Shown here in pieces: positions 15,904-24,188 of a DNA stretch of 47,770 nt; positions within the stretch are counted from its first letter, which is position 1; the number at the start of each line of letters is the position of its first letter. Source of the stretch: CAYWMP01 sp964459445 (GTDB taxonomy: Bacteria; Desulfobacterota; DSM-4660; Desulfatiglandales; HGW-15). The translations under genes and the position numbers were made by a program. The notes beneath the pieces are model-generated. The model saw nothing but the letters and a program-made list of their open reading frames with translations, made no database searches and was not told the DNA's origin. The stretch is from assembly GCA_964459445.1 (NCBI GenBank), contig CAYWMP010000019.1, positions 1-47,770 on the forward strand, in the 5' to 3' direction.

Positions 15904-16000
15904 AAAGGACAACAAGAAGTTCAAGGAGTCCAAGTAACGCATGGGTGACTTGACCACACCAAAAGGGGGGAGGTTCGAAGCTCGGAGACCTCTCCCTTTT
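15904..16000 (+). pseudogene. Decayed copy of the microprotein 3' end plus hairpin
   Basis: 15904-15937 matches the last 34 bases of the 9723-9824 microprotein gene at 24 of 34 positions and reads KDNKKFKESK-stop, against KDKKKTKKTK-stop; an in-frame stop lies just upstream. It is followed, as at the first locus, by a hairpin: AAAAGGGGGGAGGT (15961-15974) with ACCTCTCCCTTTT (15988-16000). The order then continues into a partial acyl-CoA dehydrogenase, so this is the upstream edge of a duplicated locus. The 15790-15903 stretch shows nothing else. Confidence 0.6.
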
Positions 16001-16035
16001 ACCTCAAATACTCTAATCACCATGTGCACTGGCGT

Positions 16036-16357
16036 TTAACCGTACACCAAGCCGTTCAATTCATGATCACCGATATGATACTCGGAAGTGAATCAACTGA
16101 GGCGTTTCTCCGCGCCTGTGCGAATAAGGCCGATCTGGAGGAGAGCACCGCTCCAATGAATGGTTTCAAAGCGAAGCTATTGGCCTCGGAGATCGCTGTC
16201 GAGGTTGCAAACAAGGCAATCCAGGTCATGGGCGCCCACGGCTATTCACGAGATTACATCGTTGATATTATTCCGGGATGCTCGTGGTTTGACCCTTCAC
16301 TTCAAGACTTCTGGGTGGTTACGACAGGATATCGCCAAGTCAGCGATGGGATTGTAA
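16036..16357 (+). pseudogene. 3' fragment of a duplicated acyl-CoA dehydrogenase
   Basis: From 16036 the sequence matches codons of the C-terminal third of the gene at 9927-11063. It is almost identical up to about 16264 (QAVQFMITDM ... GYSRDYIV), then clearly more diverged and shifted by a 2-base loss near 16265, ending in a different frame with WLRQDIAKSAMGL-stop. The 5' two-thirds is absent. There is no start or ribosome site of its own. The 16358-16576 stretch after it contains no supported gene. Confidence 0.88.
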
Positions 16358-16576
16358 AAAGGTCCTTCGTTGGGAATAATCGGTTTTCCAGATACTTCTC
16401 CGTGAGGTTGTAGTGGCTAATGGTTATCTTGATCGTTTCCAACAGGGAATCAGATCCCCGAATGATATTCAGGAATTTTTGGTTTTTTCACAATTTCTGC
16501 GAAGACAGTTTGGTTGGAGTGTCTGGATGAATTCCCCTATCTCGTGGTGTACTAAGTTGGCTTCTAGGATTTTGCA

Positions 16577-17116
16577 TCATCCTGAATCAGGAGGTTTCTG
16601 TTCAGTGTATGCTTCAAATGCTGTCATTCCAATCCAATTTAATAAGATGCCATTCTGCTGATCGATGCTGGCAGCGCCAATTCTAAATCGCCTCCCAGAG
16701 ATATTCCTTCTGATCACTGTTACTTCTGAATTGGGGAACCCCCCGGCTTCCACCAACATCCATTGCGTTTCAATCTTCGGATCGACCTTTTGACTAAAAC
16801 TCTCTTGGCTGTAAAGACGCCATTCAGTTATGTAATTTGGCTCTTTTCCATACATTCCCCATATCAACTTGAATTCCCTGATCAAGCGCACTTGTTCTAA
16901 GTCAATAATATAATCGAAGAACCATGATGCAGGATAAGCCTTGGTGTTTCTGTTGCCATCAGTCAATCGACTCGGGTATAACCCAGCATTCACGCTATAA
17001 CGCTCGAAATTGTACCTTTGATCTAACATCTTCCCATCTTGCACCAACTGAGTTTCAAGGTAGATTACTGGTTTTCCCAGGGCGAGATTAATCATTGCGA
17101 ATTCTGCGTCCCCCAT
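16577..17116 (-). CDS. Discoidin-like (F5/8 type C) beta-sandwich protein
   Basis: 179 residues, no signal peptide. The pattern INLALGKPV ... LTDGNRNTKAYPASWFFDYI then IDLEQVRLIREFKLIWG is that of galactose-binding-like/discoidin domains (opening ALGKPV, central DGN, then the strand containing IDL). The C-terminal GRRFRIGAASIDQQNG continues the sandwich. Such domains bind carbohydrate or other ligands. It starts 15 bases after the antitoxin-like gene's stop and is probably co-transcribed with the BrnT pair, an unusual partner. The start codon is uncertain. Confidence 0.6.
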   Translation of the reverse strand: MGDAEFAMINLALGKPVIYLETQLVQDGKMLDQRYNFERYSVNAGLYPSRLTDGNRNTKAYPASWFFDYIIDLEQVRLIREFKLIWGMYGKEPNYITEWRLYSQESFSQKVDPKIETQWMLVEAGGFPNSEVTVIRRNISGRRFRIGAASIDQQNGILLNWIGMTAFEAYTEQKPPDSG

Positions 17117-17131
17117 TCAATCTATCTCTGT

Positions 17132-17524
17132 CTATCTTAACGCTCTGACGGAAGACCCTTCCGAAGCTTCATAGTCCTCAGGATACTGAATCACTCTAAT
17201 AGGCTGTTCCCGCCAAGGCATTCTTGCAATCATTGGCGAAGCTGTATCCTCTCCGGAATCAGCTTCGATTGTTCTTTTCAACCTCTTGCGAAGGGACTTA
17301 TTAACTGATTCCGAATCTGGGAAATAGGGCTTGACATCGGGATCAAGCATTATAGCGCCGTCCTCTTGAGTGAAATAATGAACGGAACTCTTGCCATCTT
17401 CCTTGTGAATCAGAACAGTATGACCTTCGCGATAGGCCTTGTAGTGCTTACCCCTAACTCCATTCGAAAAATCATATTCTTCCCTCATCTCTTTTCTATT
17501 AGAGTCCCTATTCTCTTTCTTCAT
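17132..17524 (-). CDS. Putative antitoxin of the BrnT-like pair, with C-terminal extension
   Basis: 130 residues. The first 75 (MREEYDFSNGVRGKHYKAYR, then HTVLIHKEDGKS, then DPDVKPYFPDSESVNKSLR) match a short family commonly found next to BrnT-type toxins, to my recollection about 75-80 residues long. Here a further 55 charged residues follow (KRTIEADSGEDTASP, REQPIRVIQYPEDYEA). The start overlaps the toxin's 3' end by 17 bases, consistent with coupling. It is probably a DNA-binding or toxin-neutralising protein; the extension is unexplained. Confidence 0.65.
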   Translation of the reverse strand: MKKENRDSNRKEMREEYDFSNGVRGKHYKAYREGHTVLIHKEDGKSSVHYFTQEDGAIMLDPDVKPYFPDSESVNKSLRKRLKRTIEADSGEDTASPMIARMPWREQPIRVIQYPEDYEASEGSSVRALR

Positions 17525-17789
17525 ATATTCTCCTTTCAGACGGCGTCGCCTTACGACACCCTATAATGCGTATATTTTCCTCCCTTTCAGTATACCATAA
17601 AACTAACACCCGTTCCTTTGAAGAGAGCCCAATATCAACATATCGATCTTCCTGATAAGAATGATCAGGATCGGCAATGGTAATTGCAAACGGATCATTG
17701 AATACCGTCTTTGCTTCATCAAACGTCACACCATGTTTTTCGACGTTTTGCCTTGATTTATCTTCATCCCATTCAAATGTGAGTGTCAC
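17508..17789 (-). CDS. BrnT-family toxin
   Basis: 93 residues, the normal length. Seen: LTFEWDEDKSRQNVEKHGVT at the N-terminus, FDEAKTVFNDPFAI, and the C-terminal RVLVLWYTERE ... IIGCRKATPSERRIYEE, all characteristic of BrnT ribonuclease toxins (RelE-like fold). GTG start at 17789 with no strong ribosome site. Gene order toxin-first matches brnTA operons. Confidence 0.9.
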   Translation of the reverse strand: MTLTFEWDEDKSRQNVEKHGVTFDEAKTVFNDPFAITIADPDHSYQEDRYVDIGLSSKERVLVLWYTEREENIRIIGCRKATPSERRIYEERE

Positions 17790-18004
17790 CGGTCTCGCCC
17801 AAGCCTGTCCAAGAAACCCAATCCTAATGCGCTATTTGATTAAAATATCAAGAAAAAGCAAAGATGACCCATGTTTTCGGCCTACAAGGAAGGTGAAAGA
17901 AAAACTAGTTTTGCTTGCTAACTGCATCATCCAGGAATTACTTAATTTTTGTCAATTTTACTAAAGGAAGCATGAAATATCAAGTGATTTCATCTTTTTT
18001 TAGA

Positions 18005-18070
18005 ATCCTTCAATTCAAGACATCTGAATGGCTCCGTCAAGACATAGCCAAATCGGCTTTAGGGCTTTAG
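18005..18070 (+). pseudogene. Third relic of the acyl-CoA dehydrogenase C-terminus
   Basis: Twenty-one codons plus stop read LQFKTSEWLRQDIAKSALGL, nearly the same as the last residues of the enzyme at 9927-11063, but the DNA is more diverged than in the 16036 copy. It begins abruptly and has no upstream homology that I can see. The rest of the 17790-18173 gap is AT-rich and empty. Confidence 0.8.
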
Positions 18071-18173
18071 GGTTCGGCAATAAATGCATAGTTCATGAAC
18101 ATTAAAACCATTTTGCGGAACGACGAGGCTTTCAATCAGGAGTAGGACTTCGTTCATGGTGGGGCAAGGAGTT

Positions 18174-19217
18174 TCACTCCTTCTTCTTTACACTGTAGAC
18201 TTCCAAAATTTCTTGCTTGCCTCTTGGCTGCAAGGTGCCCATGTCTTCGATTCGCAGATCCGGAAGAGAATCGATTTCATCAATCACTTGACCGGAAACC
18301 ATGAAGCCCTGCTCCTTCTCTCTGCAGTAATCCATTAATCGCGCCGTTGTGTTCAGGACGTCCCCGACAAAAGCGATCTTCTGTCTTAAGTCACCCAACT
18401 CACCCGCGATCACCTGTCCGCCGTGAAGTGCCGCTCGAAATCCGGGGACAAGGTCGAATTCTCGCTTGTATTTTTGTGAATTCTCCAAGATCCTGCTTTT
18501 GATCAGGAAGTAGCAACGCAGGCAATTGCCGCCCTTTTTTCCATTATCTTTTTTCCATGAGACGACCACCTCGTCTCCCACATACTCATAGATCTCACCC
18601 TCAGTTTCCAGAACGGCGTCCGTGATATCGTTGTAGAAATTGTTGAGAAGGACCAGAAATCTTTTATCCCCCAGTCTCTCTGCAATCTCAGTGGATGATT
18701 CCATGTCCAGAAACATGAAGAATCTCTCCTCATCTTTCGGTTTATGATAGGCCCCCGTAATGAAATTTTTTAGTGCGTTTTGGCCCACAAGACGATTCAT
18801 TTGAAAAATGAAATTAACGATCAGCGACAGGATAAGGGCAAATCCAATTGATTCATAGAAATTCTCCCCGATGTAGTCCGCCTTTAAGCGTCCCACATCC
18901 AGACGCGTAAGAAACAGCCCGACAAGACGTCCACCTAAGATGAGCAAAAGATAAGCGCCAGCATTTATGAGAACGGCCATTGTAAAACTGAGTCTCCTAA
19001 AAAAATTAGCGAAATATCCCCAGGCTAAAAAAAGCTGGTAATACCCGATTATTAAACCAATGATGATCCCGTCTAAAGCTCCCTGGAAAAAGGGGCCGAA
19101 GGGTCCATAGATACTCCCTACACTAACCATACTGAAGGTACCGCCTGAGAGACCGGCAACGCACATGATAGCGCCAAGCACCTTTACCTTCCTCTTGGTT
19201 CTATTGCTTATTCCCAT
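18174..19217 (-). CDS. Membrane class III adenylate/guanylate cyclase (second copy type)
   Basis: 347 residues with about four or five membrane segments (roughly 15-155) and a C-terminal cyclase domain. Seen: metal-binding FMFLDMESST and YVGDEVVVSW, and the transition-state residues in FVGDVLNTTARL, where both Asn and Arg are kept. The position usually Lys before YVGD is Tyr. It is distinct from the cyclase at 3873-5201 in membrane topology and motifs, so not a recent duplicate. The membrane domain could sense a signal within the bilayer. Confidence 0.85.
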   Translation of the reverse strand: MGISNRTKRKVKVLGAIMCVAGLSGGTFSMVSVGSIYGPFGPFFQGALDGIIIGLIIGYYQLFLAWGYFANFFRRLSFTMAVLINAGAYLLLILGGRLVGLFLTRLDVGRLKADYIGENFYESIGFALILSLIVNFIFQMNRLVGQNALKNFITGAYHKPKDEERFFMFLDMESSTEIAERLGDKRFLVLLNNFYNDITDAVLETEGEIYEYVGDEVVVSWKKDNGKKGGNCLRCYFLIKSRILENSQKYKREFDLVPGFRAALHGGQVIAGELGDLRQKIAFVGDVLNTTARLMDYCREKEQGFMVSGQVIDEIDSLPDLRIEDMGTLQPRGKQEILEVYSVKKKE

Positions 19218-19260
19218 GATATCTTAATATTGCTACTAACAGAATTTTATCCAATTAAAG

Positions 19261-20508
19261 TCAAAAGGGAGCGATCCTGTCCTTGTTGTTGATCATCTCC
19301 ACCCTTCGGGCTTGGAGCTTCATTCCGAACGCAAATCGGAATAGGGGAATGGGTTTTATGATGAACTGATAGACCGCAAGGGAAGCCGTAACCGAGGCTG
19401 CCAAAAGCAAAACAAACTTGGGGATGATTCCTATTGGGAGTTGTATGACGGCGTAGCCTATGATGATGATCGCCGGCTGGTGAAGAATATAGATCTGGTA
19501 GGCGGATTCGGTGAGGTAATCCAACCTAGGACTGGTATGCTGGAGTCGGGCATGAGAGAAACCGAGAAGCGCCACAACAAATCCCCAACCAGCCACGGCC
19601 GTACTGGCCAAAATAAGATGTTGCGAAGTGATCACTTTTAATGCGGAAAACAACAACACGATCATGGCGCCTAGACTGATGCCCAAGGCGCGCTTCCATT
19701 CCCGGTGAAGAGCTTGCTCAAATGCCGGAAAACGCGCCATTAAAAATCCCAAAAACAGAAAGGTGCTGTAGTAGGCAAAGTTGGCCCAATCTTTATAAAG
19801 GGTTTGCAAGCCGGGCCAGTGCGGTCTCAGAATAATTTGAATCAACGCCAAAGGAACAATGGGCAAGTAAATCCAGAATGACCTTTTTGGTTCGAAGGCT
19901 CGTTTTGATTTCATCAACCATAAGAACAGGGGAATATAAAGTATGGTAAAGGTAAAAAGATAGGCAAGAAACCAGAGGTGCGACCACGAAAAACGTTCAA
20001 GCTTAGTGAAAAAAGTGGGTAAGAACCGGAGAAAGGTTTCATCAAAGGGTACGGCGACGGGCAGGCCTGAGGGAATGACAGATTTGAAGCTCTCCTGTTG
20101 CTCGGCACTCACATGAAGCCCCCGGTAGTTGGCGTCCAAGCCGCTTTTCAGCTCGAGGTATTTTATGGGTGGACCGAACAATAGGCATCCCGCAACAAGC
20201 GGAATTGCAAGCCTGAGAATACGTTCCTTTAGGAAACCCCCACCTCCCCTGGCCTTTAACGATGAAAAGACAGACCACCCGGCAAGCACAAAAAAGAGCG
20301 GCATGTGCCATAGGCTGATAAAGCCCGCAAAAATAAGCATGCCGATGGAGAGGTCGGCGTTCCTGATGTGATAAAAAGGGGCCGGGTTAAAGACCATGGC
20401 CCCATGGAATAGAAAGAGGGTATAGGTGGCAAAAACGCGAAGCCAGTCGATGTCATAGCGGCGACCGGGGGCTTTGGGAACTTGGAGTTCGTTGACTCTA
20501 TTCATCAT
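19261..20508 (-). CDS. Acyltransferase family 3 (OafA/MdoC-like) membrane protein
   Basis: 415 residues, about ten membrane segments. Seen: the N-terminal RRYDIDWLRVFATYTLFLFH with the family's conserved His, and SLWHMPLFFVLAGWS. Members transfer acyl groups to sugars or glucans at the inner membrane. It has a single-gene context with the minus-strand cyclase 43 bases downstream; no glycan genes are nearby, so the acceptor is unknown. Confidence 0.87.
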   Translation of the reverse strand: MMNRVNELQVPKAPGRRYDIDWLRVFATYTLFLFHGAMVFNPAPFYHIRNADLSIGMLIFAGFISLWHMPLFFVLAGWSVFSSLKARGGGGFLKERILRLAIPLVAGCLLFGPPIKYLELKSGLDANYRGLHVSAEQQESFKSVIPSGLPVAVPFDETFLRFLPTFFTKLERFSWSHLWFLAYLFTFTILYIPLFLWLMKSKRAFEPKRSFWIYLPIVPLALIQIILRPHWPGLQTLYKDWANFAYYSTFLFLGFLMARFPAFEQALHREWKRALGISLGAMIVLLFSALKVITSQHLILASTAVAGWGFVVALLGFSHARLQHTSPRLDYLTESAYQIYILHQPAIIIIGYAVIQLPIGIIPKFVLLLAASVTASLAVYQFIIKPIPLFRFAFGMKLQARRVEMINNKDRIAPF

Positions 20509-20583
20509 TGGGTGGTTGGAAAATATTTGGCGACCATTACCTTGGTGAGAAGAATTGAGCAGTTAGCTTGCAACCAAAATAAC

Positions 20584-20829
20584 ATGCAACGTCTTTTATT
20601 CCAAGTTTTACGATCACTCTCAATCTCCCTCCCCCCGGCGCCCGCAGAATCATCCATCCTATTCCCCTTTCTAATTGCTCACAAAGATCTTGATATATTC
20701 AATTTTAGTTTCAAAAATGAATCCATTATCTCGCTGCCTATTGATTTCATGGCCTTATCGATATTCGCTGGGATATTTATACTTCTATCACACCGGTTTC
20801 ATAAGATAAATTTAATGAAAGGGTTATGA
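20584..20829 (+). CDS. Small hypothetical membrane protein (doubtful)
   Basis: 81 residues from ATG at 20584, with one likely membrane segment near the C-terminus (LPIDFMALSIFAGIFILLSH) and a basic end. There is no convincing ribosome site and no family match. It lies upstream of the ABC operon, in a 780-base stretch (20509-21290) that otherwise holds only a permease-like fragment and a small hairpin near 20888-20911. It may be chance. Confidence 0.25.
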   Translation: MQRLLFQVLRSLSISLPPAPAESSILFPFLIAHKDLDIFNFSFKNESIISLPIDFMALSIFAGIFILLSHRFHKINLMKGL

Positions 20830-20959
20830 CCCTATAAACCTGAGTTCGATTAGAATGACATAGAGGCTGCGAACTAATGTTTTTTGCGTGCAGGATGCAC
20901 AAGCATCCTTGCGCTGTAAATATCGATCAAGGCCCTTTCCTTTTCCAATAGCGATTGGG

Positions 20960-21058
20960 ATGATTTTGGGAATCACTCTCGCCTCGAATCTTGCTGTGGG
21001 ATTTATGGTGGGAATTGCCGTCGCCTATGCGTTCAAATCTGGCAAACTAAATGTTTGA
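20960..21058 (+). pseudogene. Possible 3' fragment of a membrane permease
   Basis: The frame reads MILGITLASNLAVGFMVGIA then VAYAFKSGKLNV-stop, with PFPFPIAIG in frame before the ATG: a hydrophobic, glycine-rich helix with a short polar tail, like the last membrane segment of a transporter. Upstream the frame quickly loses sense. No family can be named. Confidence 0.35.
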
Positions 21059-21290
21059 TCCTCTCAAAATAGTTCTTTTGCAATCCTTTGACCTACATAA
21101 TGGATACTTTCTATCCGGCTGGATACTGGAGCTGTATCATTAGTATCCACTTTTCTCTCTTCATGCGGGCCTCTCAAATGCTTCAAATGAACCCACGGCC
21201 ATGAATCGTCCCAGATTCAAAGGAGTTACCCCTTTTCGTGCGGATGTGGCATCCATTTTGCGAATAGTGATAATGACTCAGGAGTTTTTG

Positions 21291-21599
21291 ATGCTACGCA
21301 GGAAGAAAATACTAATTCTTATTCCGGCCATACTTCTCATCCCCATGCTGCTGGGGATGACCCCCTTCAACAAGGCTCATAAGCTGGCGAACGGGGGGCC
21401 TTTTACTCATGGCAAGCAAGAGTGCAGCAACAATCAATGCCCTTTCCAATGCCTCATCTCTCATGATGACCCTCCGGTCGGAATCTTAAATTCAACCCCG
21501 TTGGATCAGGAGTTGCTGCATTCACAAGGGGTTCGCATTGCACTTGCAGCCTCTTTCCATCCCAACATCTACTTTAATTCCATCCCCCTTCGCTGTTAA
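21291..21599 (+). CDS. Small exported hypothetical protein
   Basis: 102 residues from ATG 21291 (AGGAG 6 nt upstream). It begins MLRRKKILILIPAILLIP, a strong signal or anchor, then a mature part with GPFTHGKQECSNNQCPFQC and scattered His/Cys, ending in Cys. The cysteine/histidine pattern may indicate metal binding or disulfides outside the cytoplasm. It is the first gene of the plus-strand envelope locus, about 150 bases before the ABC ATPase. Not recognised. Confidence 0.5.
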   Translation: MLRRKKILILIPAILLIPMLLGMTPFNKAHKLANGGPFTHGKQECSNNQCPFQCLISHDDPPVGILNSTPLDQELLHSQGVRIALAASFHPNIYFNSIPLRC

Positions 21600-21746
21600 T
21601 TTCCTTCGAAATAACTCGCCTACTTAAGCTCATTAGTGGGACTGCTGACCTGACAGATGAGCAGTCTGGCCGATTTCGGAAACGCCTGCTTCGGAAGTGA
21701 CAGATATTCGGAGGCGATTGAAAATTACTCAAAAGGAGAGAAACAT

Positions 21747-22460
21747 ATGGCATTACTTGTAGCAGAGAATATCACCAAAGATTACCGCGTAGGAGAGGTC
21801 GCGGTCAGGGCTCTGAAAGGGGTGAGTTTTAACATAGAGCCCGCCTCCTTTGTTTCCTTCGTCGGTCCCTCTGGAAGTGGTAAAACGACGTTATTGAATT
21901 TGATCGGCTGTCTCGACAAGTCCTCAGGAGGCGAGCTTCTGGTCGCCGGGATGGATATATCGAGCTTCGGCAAAACGGATGCGGCCATTTTCAGGGGAAA
22001 ACACATCGGGTTCATCTTTCAGAGTTTCAACTTGATCCCGGTGCTGACCGCCTTTGAAAACGTCGAGTACCCGCTTGTCATGGTTCAGCACACCTCCGCC
22101 TCCAAGCGACGAAGACGGGTGGAGGATCTCCTTGATGCTGTGGGGATGATTGATCAGCAAGACAAGCGACCTGATCAGCTCTCGGGCGGGCAAAAGCAGC
22201 GGGTTGCCATTGCCAGGGCGCTGGTCACCAACCCTAAGCTGGTTCTGGCCGACGAACCAACGGCCAACCTGGACCAAACAACGGCATACACGATTATTAA
22301 CCTGATGAGAAAGATCAAGGATGACTTCAATACGACCTTTATCTTCTCGACCCACGACACACGGATCATTGGTGAAGTGGAGATCGTCTATGCCCTTGAA
22401 GATGGCAAATTAACCGGGCAGAATAAAGCGGGAGGAAAGACCCATGACCAACCTGATTAA
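21747..22460 (+). CDS. ABC transporter ATP-binding protein (LolD/MacB type)
   Basis: 237 residues from ATG 21747 (AAAGGAGAG 6 nt upstream; the longer frame from 21657 adds unrelated residues). Seen: Walker A GPSGSGKTT, Q-loop FIFQSFNLIPVLTAFEN, signature LSGGQKQRVAIARAL, Walker B LVLADEPTANLD and the switch His in FSTHD. ATPases of this class power FtsX-like permeases that extract lipoproteins or export substrates without crossing steps of their own. Stop and next start overlap by 17 bases. Confidence 0.95.
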   Translation: MALLVAENITKDYRVGEVAVRALKGVSFNIEPASFVSFVGPSGSGKTTLLNLIGCLDKSSGGELLVAGMDISSFGKTDAAIFRGKHIGFIFQSFNLIPVLTAFENVEYPLVMVQHTSASKRRRRVEDLLDAVGMIDQQDKRPDQLSGGQKQRVAIARALVTNPKLVLADEPTANLDQTTAYTIINLMRKIKDDFNTTFIFSTHDTRIIGEVEIVYALEDGKLTGQNKAGGKTHDQPD

Positions 22461-23682
22461 AATCGGTATGAGGAATCTCCTGAGATACAAAAGGAGGACA
22501 CTCCTCACAGCTTCATTGATTACTATAGGTGTTGTATTTGTACTCGTCTTTGTTGCTGTGACAGCCTCATTTAAAAACATGATGGTGGCCCAGACAACGG
22601 ACTCATCTCTCGGGCATATCCAGATTCATAGAAGAGGCCACATGGCATCCATTGAGAGCCTGCCTCTTACCATGAATCTAAAGGCTGTGGCGATAAAAAA
22701 AGCAGAGAAAGCGATAAAAGAAATTCCTGATATAGTGGCATATTCATTGAGGATAAAATTTGGCGGCATGTTCAGCAACTTCGCTCAAACAACCAGTATA
22801 AGACTCAACGGTGTGTATCCTGAAAAGGAAATCAGAGCTGTTCCACTCCTTACATCAAGGATAATTGAAGGAGAGAAGGTTGTAAGACAAGGGGAGATTC
22901 TCATTCCTGAATTGCTTGCAAAGGGCATGAAGGTGAAGGTTGGTGACTCTGTGGTAGTTATTGCAACTAACAAGGATGGTTCCGTCAACGGGAAACAATT
23001 CAGGGTTGGAGGGATCCTTGAGAGTGTAGTCGGACCCGGCGGAAGAGATGGATACATCCACATAGAGGATGCAAGGCAAATTCTCAGGATGGATCAATTA
23101 GAGGTAAGCGAAATAGCCTTAAGACTCAAGGATTTTAATAAACTCCAAGAGGTATATAATAATCTCAATGATAAACTCTCAGAGGTTAAGAACTGGAAAG
23201 GAAAATCAGTCTTTCAGGTGCACACATGGGAAAAACTCTCACCGTTTTACAATATTGCGAGGATGATAGATGTTATGACCTTCTTTATAAAACTCATGCT
23301 CATTGCTATCGTACTCATCAGTATTATGAATGTGATGATTATGGCGGTCTATGAAAGGATAAGGGAAATCGGCACTATTGCAGCCATTGGTACAATGCCT
23401 GCGAAGATTCTTTCCATGTTTTTAATAGAGGGTTTTTCATTAGGCGTTTTCGGTTCCCTGATAGGCAATGCCATGGGCATCCTAATTGTCTACATACTTA
23501 ATATCGTTGAAATCACCTTTAATTTTGGAAGACAGAAAGGCCTCATACTCTCACCCACAATAAACATGACAGATATACTTGTAATCTCAACTATAGTTAT
23601 TGCAGTTTCTGTCATAGCGAGCCTTCAGCCTGCATTTAAGGCATCAAGAATGGAACCTATTGATGCACTCGGGCATGTCTAA
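22444..23682 (+). CDS. FtsX/MacB-type ABC permease
   Basis: 412 residues with the MacB/LolE layout: one N-terminal membrane helix (about 18-42), a large periplasmic domain (about 45-270), then three helices near the C-terminus (about 280-400), with the conserved EIGTIAAIGTMPAKILSMFL coupling region and SRMEPIDALGHV end. Partner of the ATPase directly upstream. Codon use is notably richer in AGG/ATA/AAA than in the flanking genes, which may mark a separate origin. Confidence 0.9.
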   Translation: MTNLIKIGMRNLLRYKRRTLLTASLITIGVVFVLVFVAVTASFKNMMVAQTTDSSLGHIQIHRRGHMASIESLPLTMNLKAVAIKKAEKAIKEIPDIVAYSLRIKFGGMFSNFAQTTSIRLNGVYPEKEIRAVPLLTSRIIEGEKVVRQGEILIPELLAKGMKVKVGDSVVVIATNKDGSVNGKQFRVGGILESVVGPGGRDGYIHIEDARQILRMDQLEVSEIALRLKDFNKLQEVYNNLNDKLSEVKNWKGKSVFQVHTWEKLSPFYNIARMIDVMTFFIKLMLIAIVLISIMNVMIMAVYERIREIGTIAAIGTMPAKILSMFLIEGFSLGVFGSLIGNAMGILIVYILNIVEITFNFGRQKGLILSPTINMTDILVISTIVIAVSVIASLQPAFKASRMEPIDALGHV

Positions 23683-23708
23683 ACACAAAACCTGAAGGAG
23701 GGAGAAAA

Positions 23709-24074
23709 ATGAAGAAATTAAGTATTGCTGTTAGCTTAATGTTCGTTCTTTGGGGTGTTATTTTTGCTCAAGCCCAACAGGAGGAAAGAATTGCCGTAGC
23801 AGCCCTCGGCAGAACAGAAAACTCAGAGATAGGCCAACAAGCGGGGCGTGCGCCCTATTTTCTGATTTTTGATAATAGCGGGAAACTGCTGGAGGTTATA
23901 TCCAACCCAACTTTTGGCCCACAAGTAGCAAGTTTGTTTGACGATAAAAACATCACTAAAGTCATCTCGGAACATTTCGGACCAGGGTTAATAACCGCCT
24001 TGGATGAAAGAGGGATAAAGTATTCTGAAGCGACCGGCACGGTTAAAGATGCTGTCCAAAAACTGATGAAATGA
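23709..24074 (+). CDS. Exported NifX/dinitrogenase-cofactor-fold protein
   Basis: 121 residues: a signal peptide (about 1-22, ending AQAQ) followed by the domain usually seen in NifX/NafY/NifB-tail proteins: IAVAALGRTENSEIGQQAGR, then APYFLIFD, the NPTFGPQVASLFDD region, and ITALDERGIKYSEATGTV. Cytoplasmic relatives bind iron-molybdenum or other metal clusters; export of this fold is unusual. AAGGAGGGAG precedes the ATG. It is placed between the first ABC pair and a LolA-like protein, so a periplasmic metal-binding or chaperone role is possible. Confidence 0.8.
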   Translation: MKKLSIAVSLMFVLWGVIFAQAQQEERIAVAALGRTENSEIGQQAGRAPYFLIFDNSGKLLEVISNPTFGPQVASLFDDKNITKVISEHFGPGLITALDERGIKYSEATGTVKDAVQKLMK

Positions 24075-24109
24075 AAGACCTTAAATACTTCTTACTCACC
24101 TGAAATAGA

Positions 24110-24154
24110 CCGGCACGGTGTCCCGCCCTGAAGTAGGGTTGGACACTGTACCGG
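24110..24154 (+). terminator. Hairpin between the NifX-like and LolA-like genes
   Basis: CCGGCACGGTGTCC (24110-24123) pairs with GGACACTGTACCGG (24141-24154) with two wobble or mismatch positions, and a small CCCT/AGGG stem sits inside. No T-run follows; it may be an attenuator or an mRNA-processing site separating the first ABC module from the downstream genes. Confidence 0.45.
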
Positions 24155-24188
24155 GCAGAGTTAAGATGAGCTATTGGAAGGAGATCCC

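Noticed and set aside
15971..15984. GGTTCGAAGCTC, resembling a tRNA T-arm
   Set aside because: No acceptor, D or anticodon arms can be built around it; it is the loop of the hairpin at 15961-16000.
16413..16661. 82-residue plus-strand ORF after the dehydrogenase fragment
   Set aside because: No ribosome site or family pattern, and it runs into the antisense of the discoidin-like gene.
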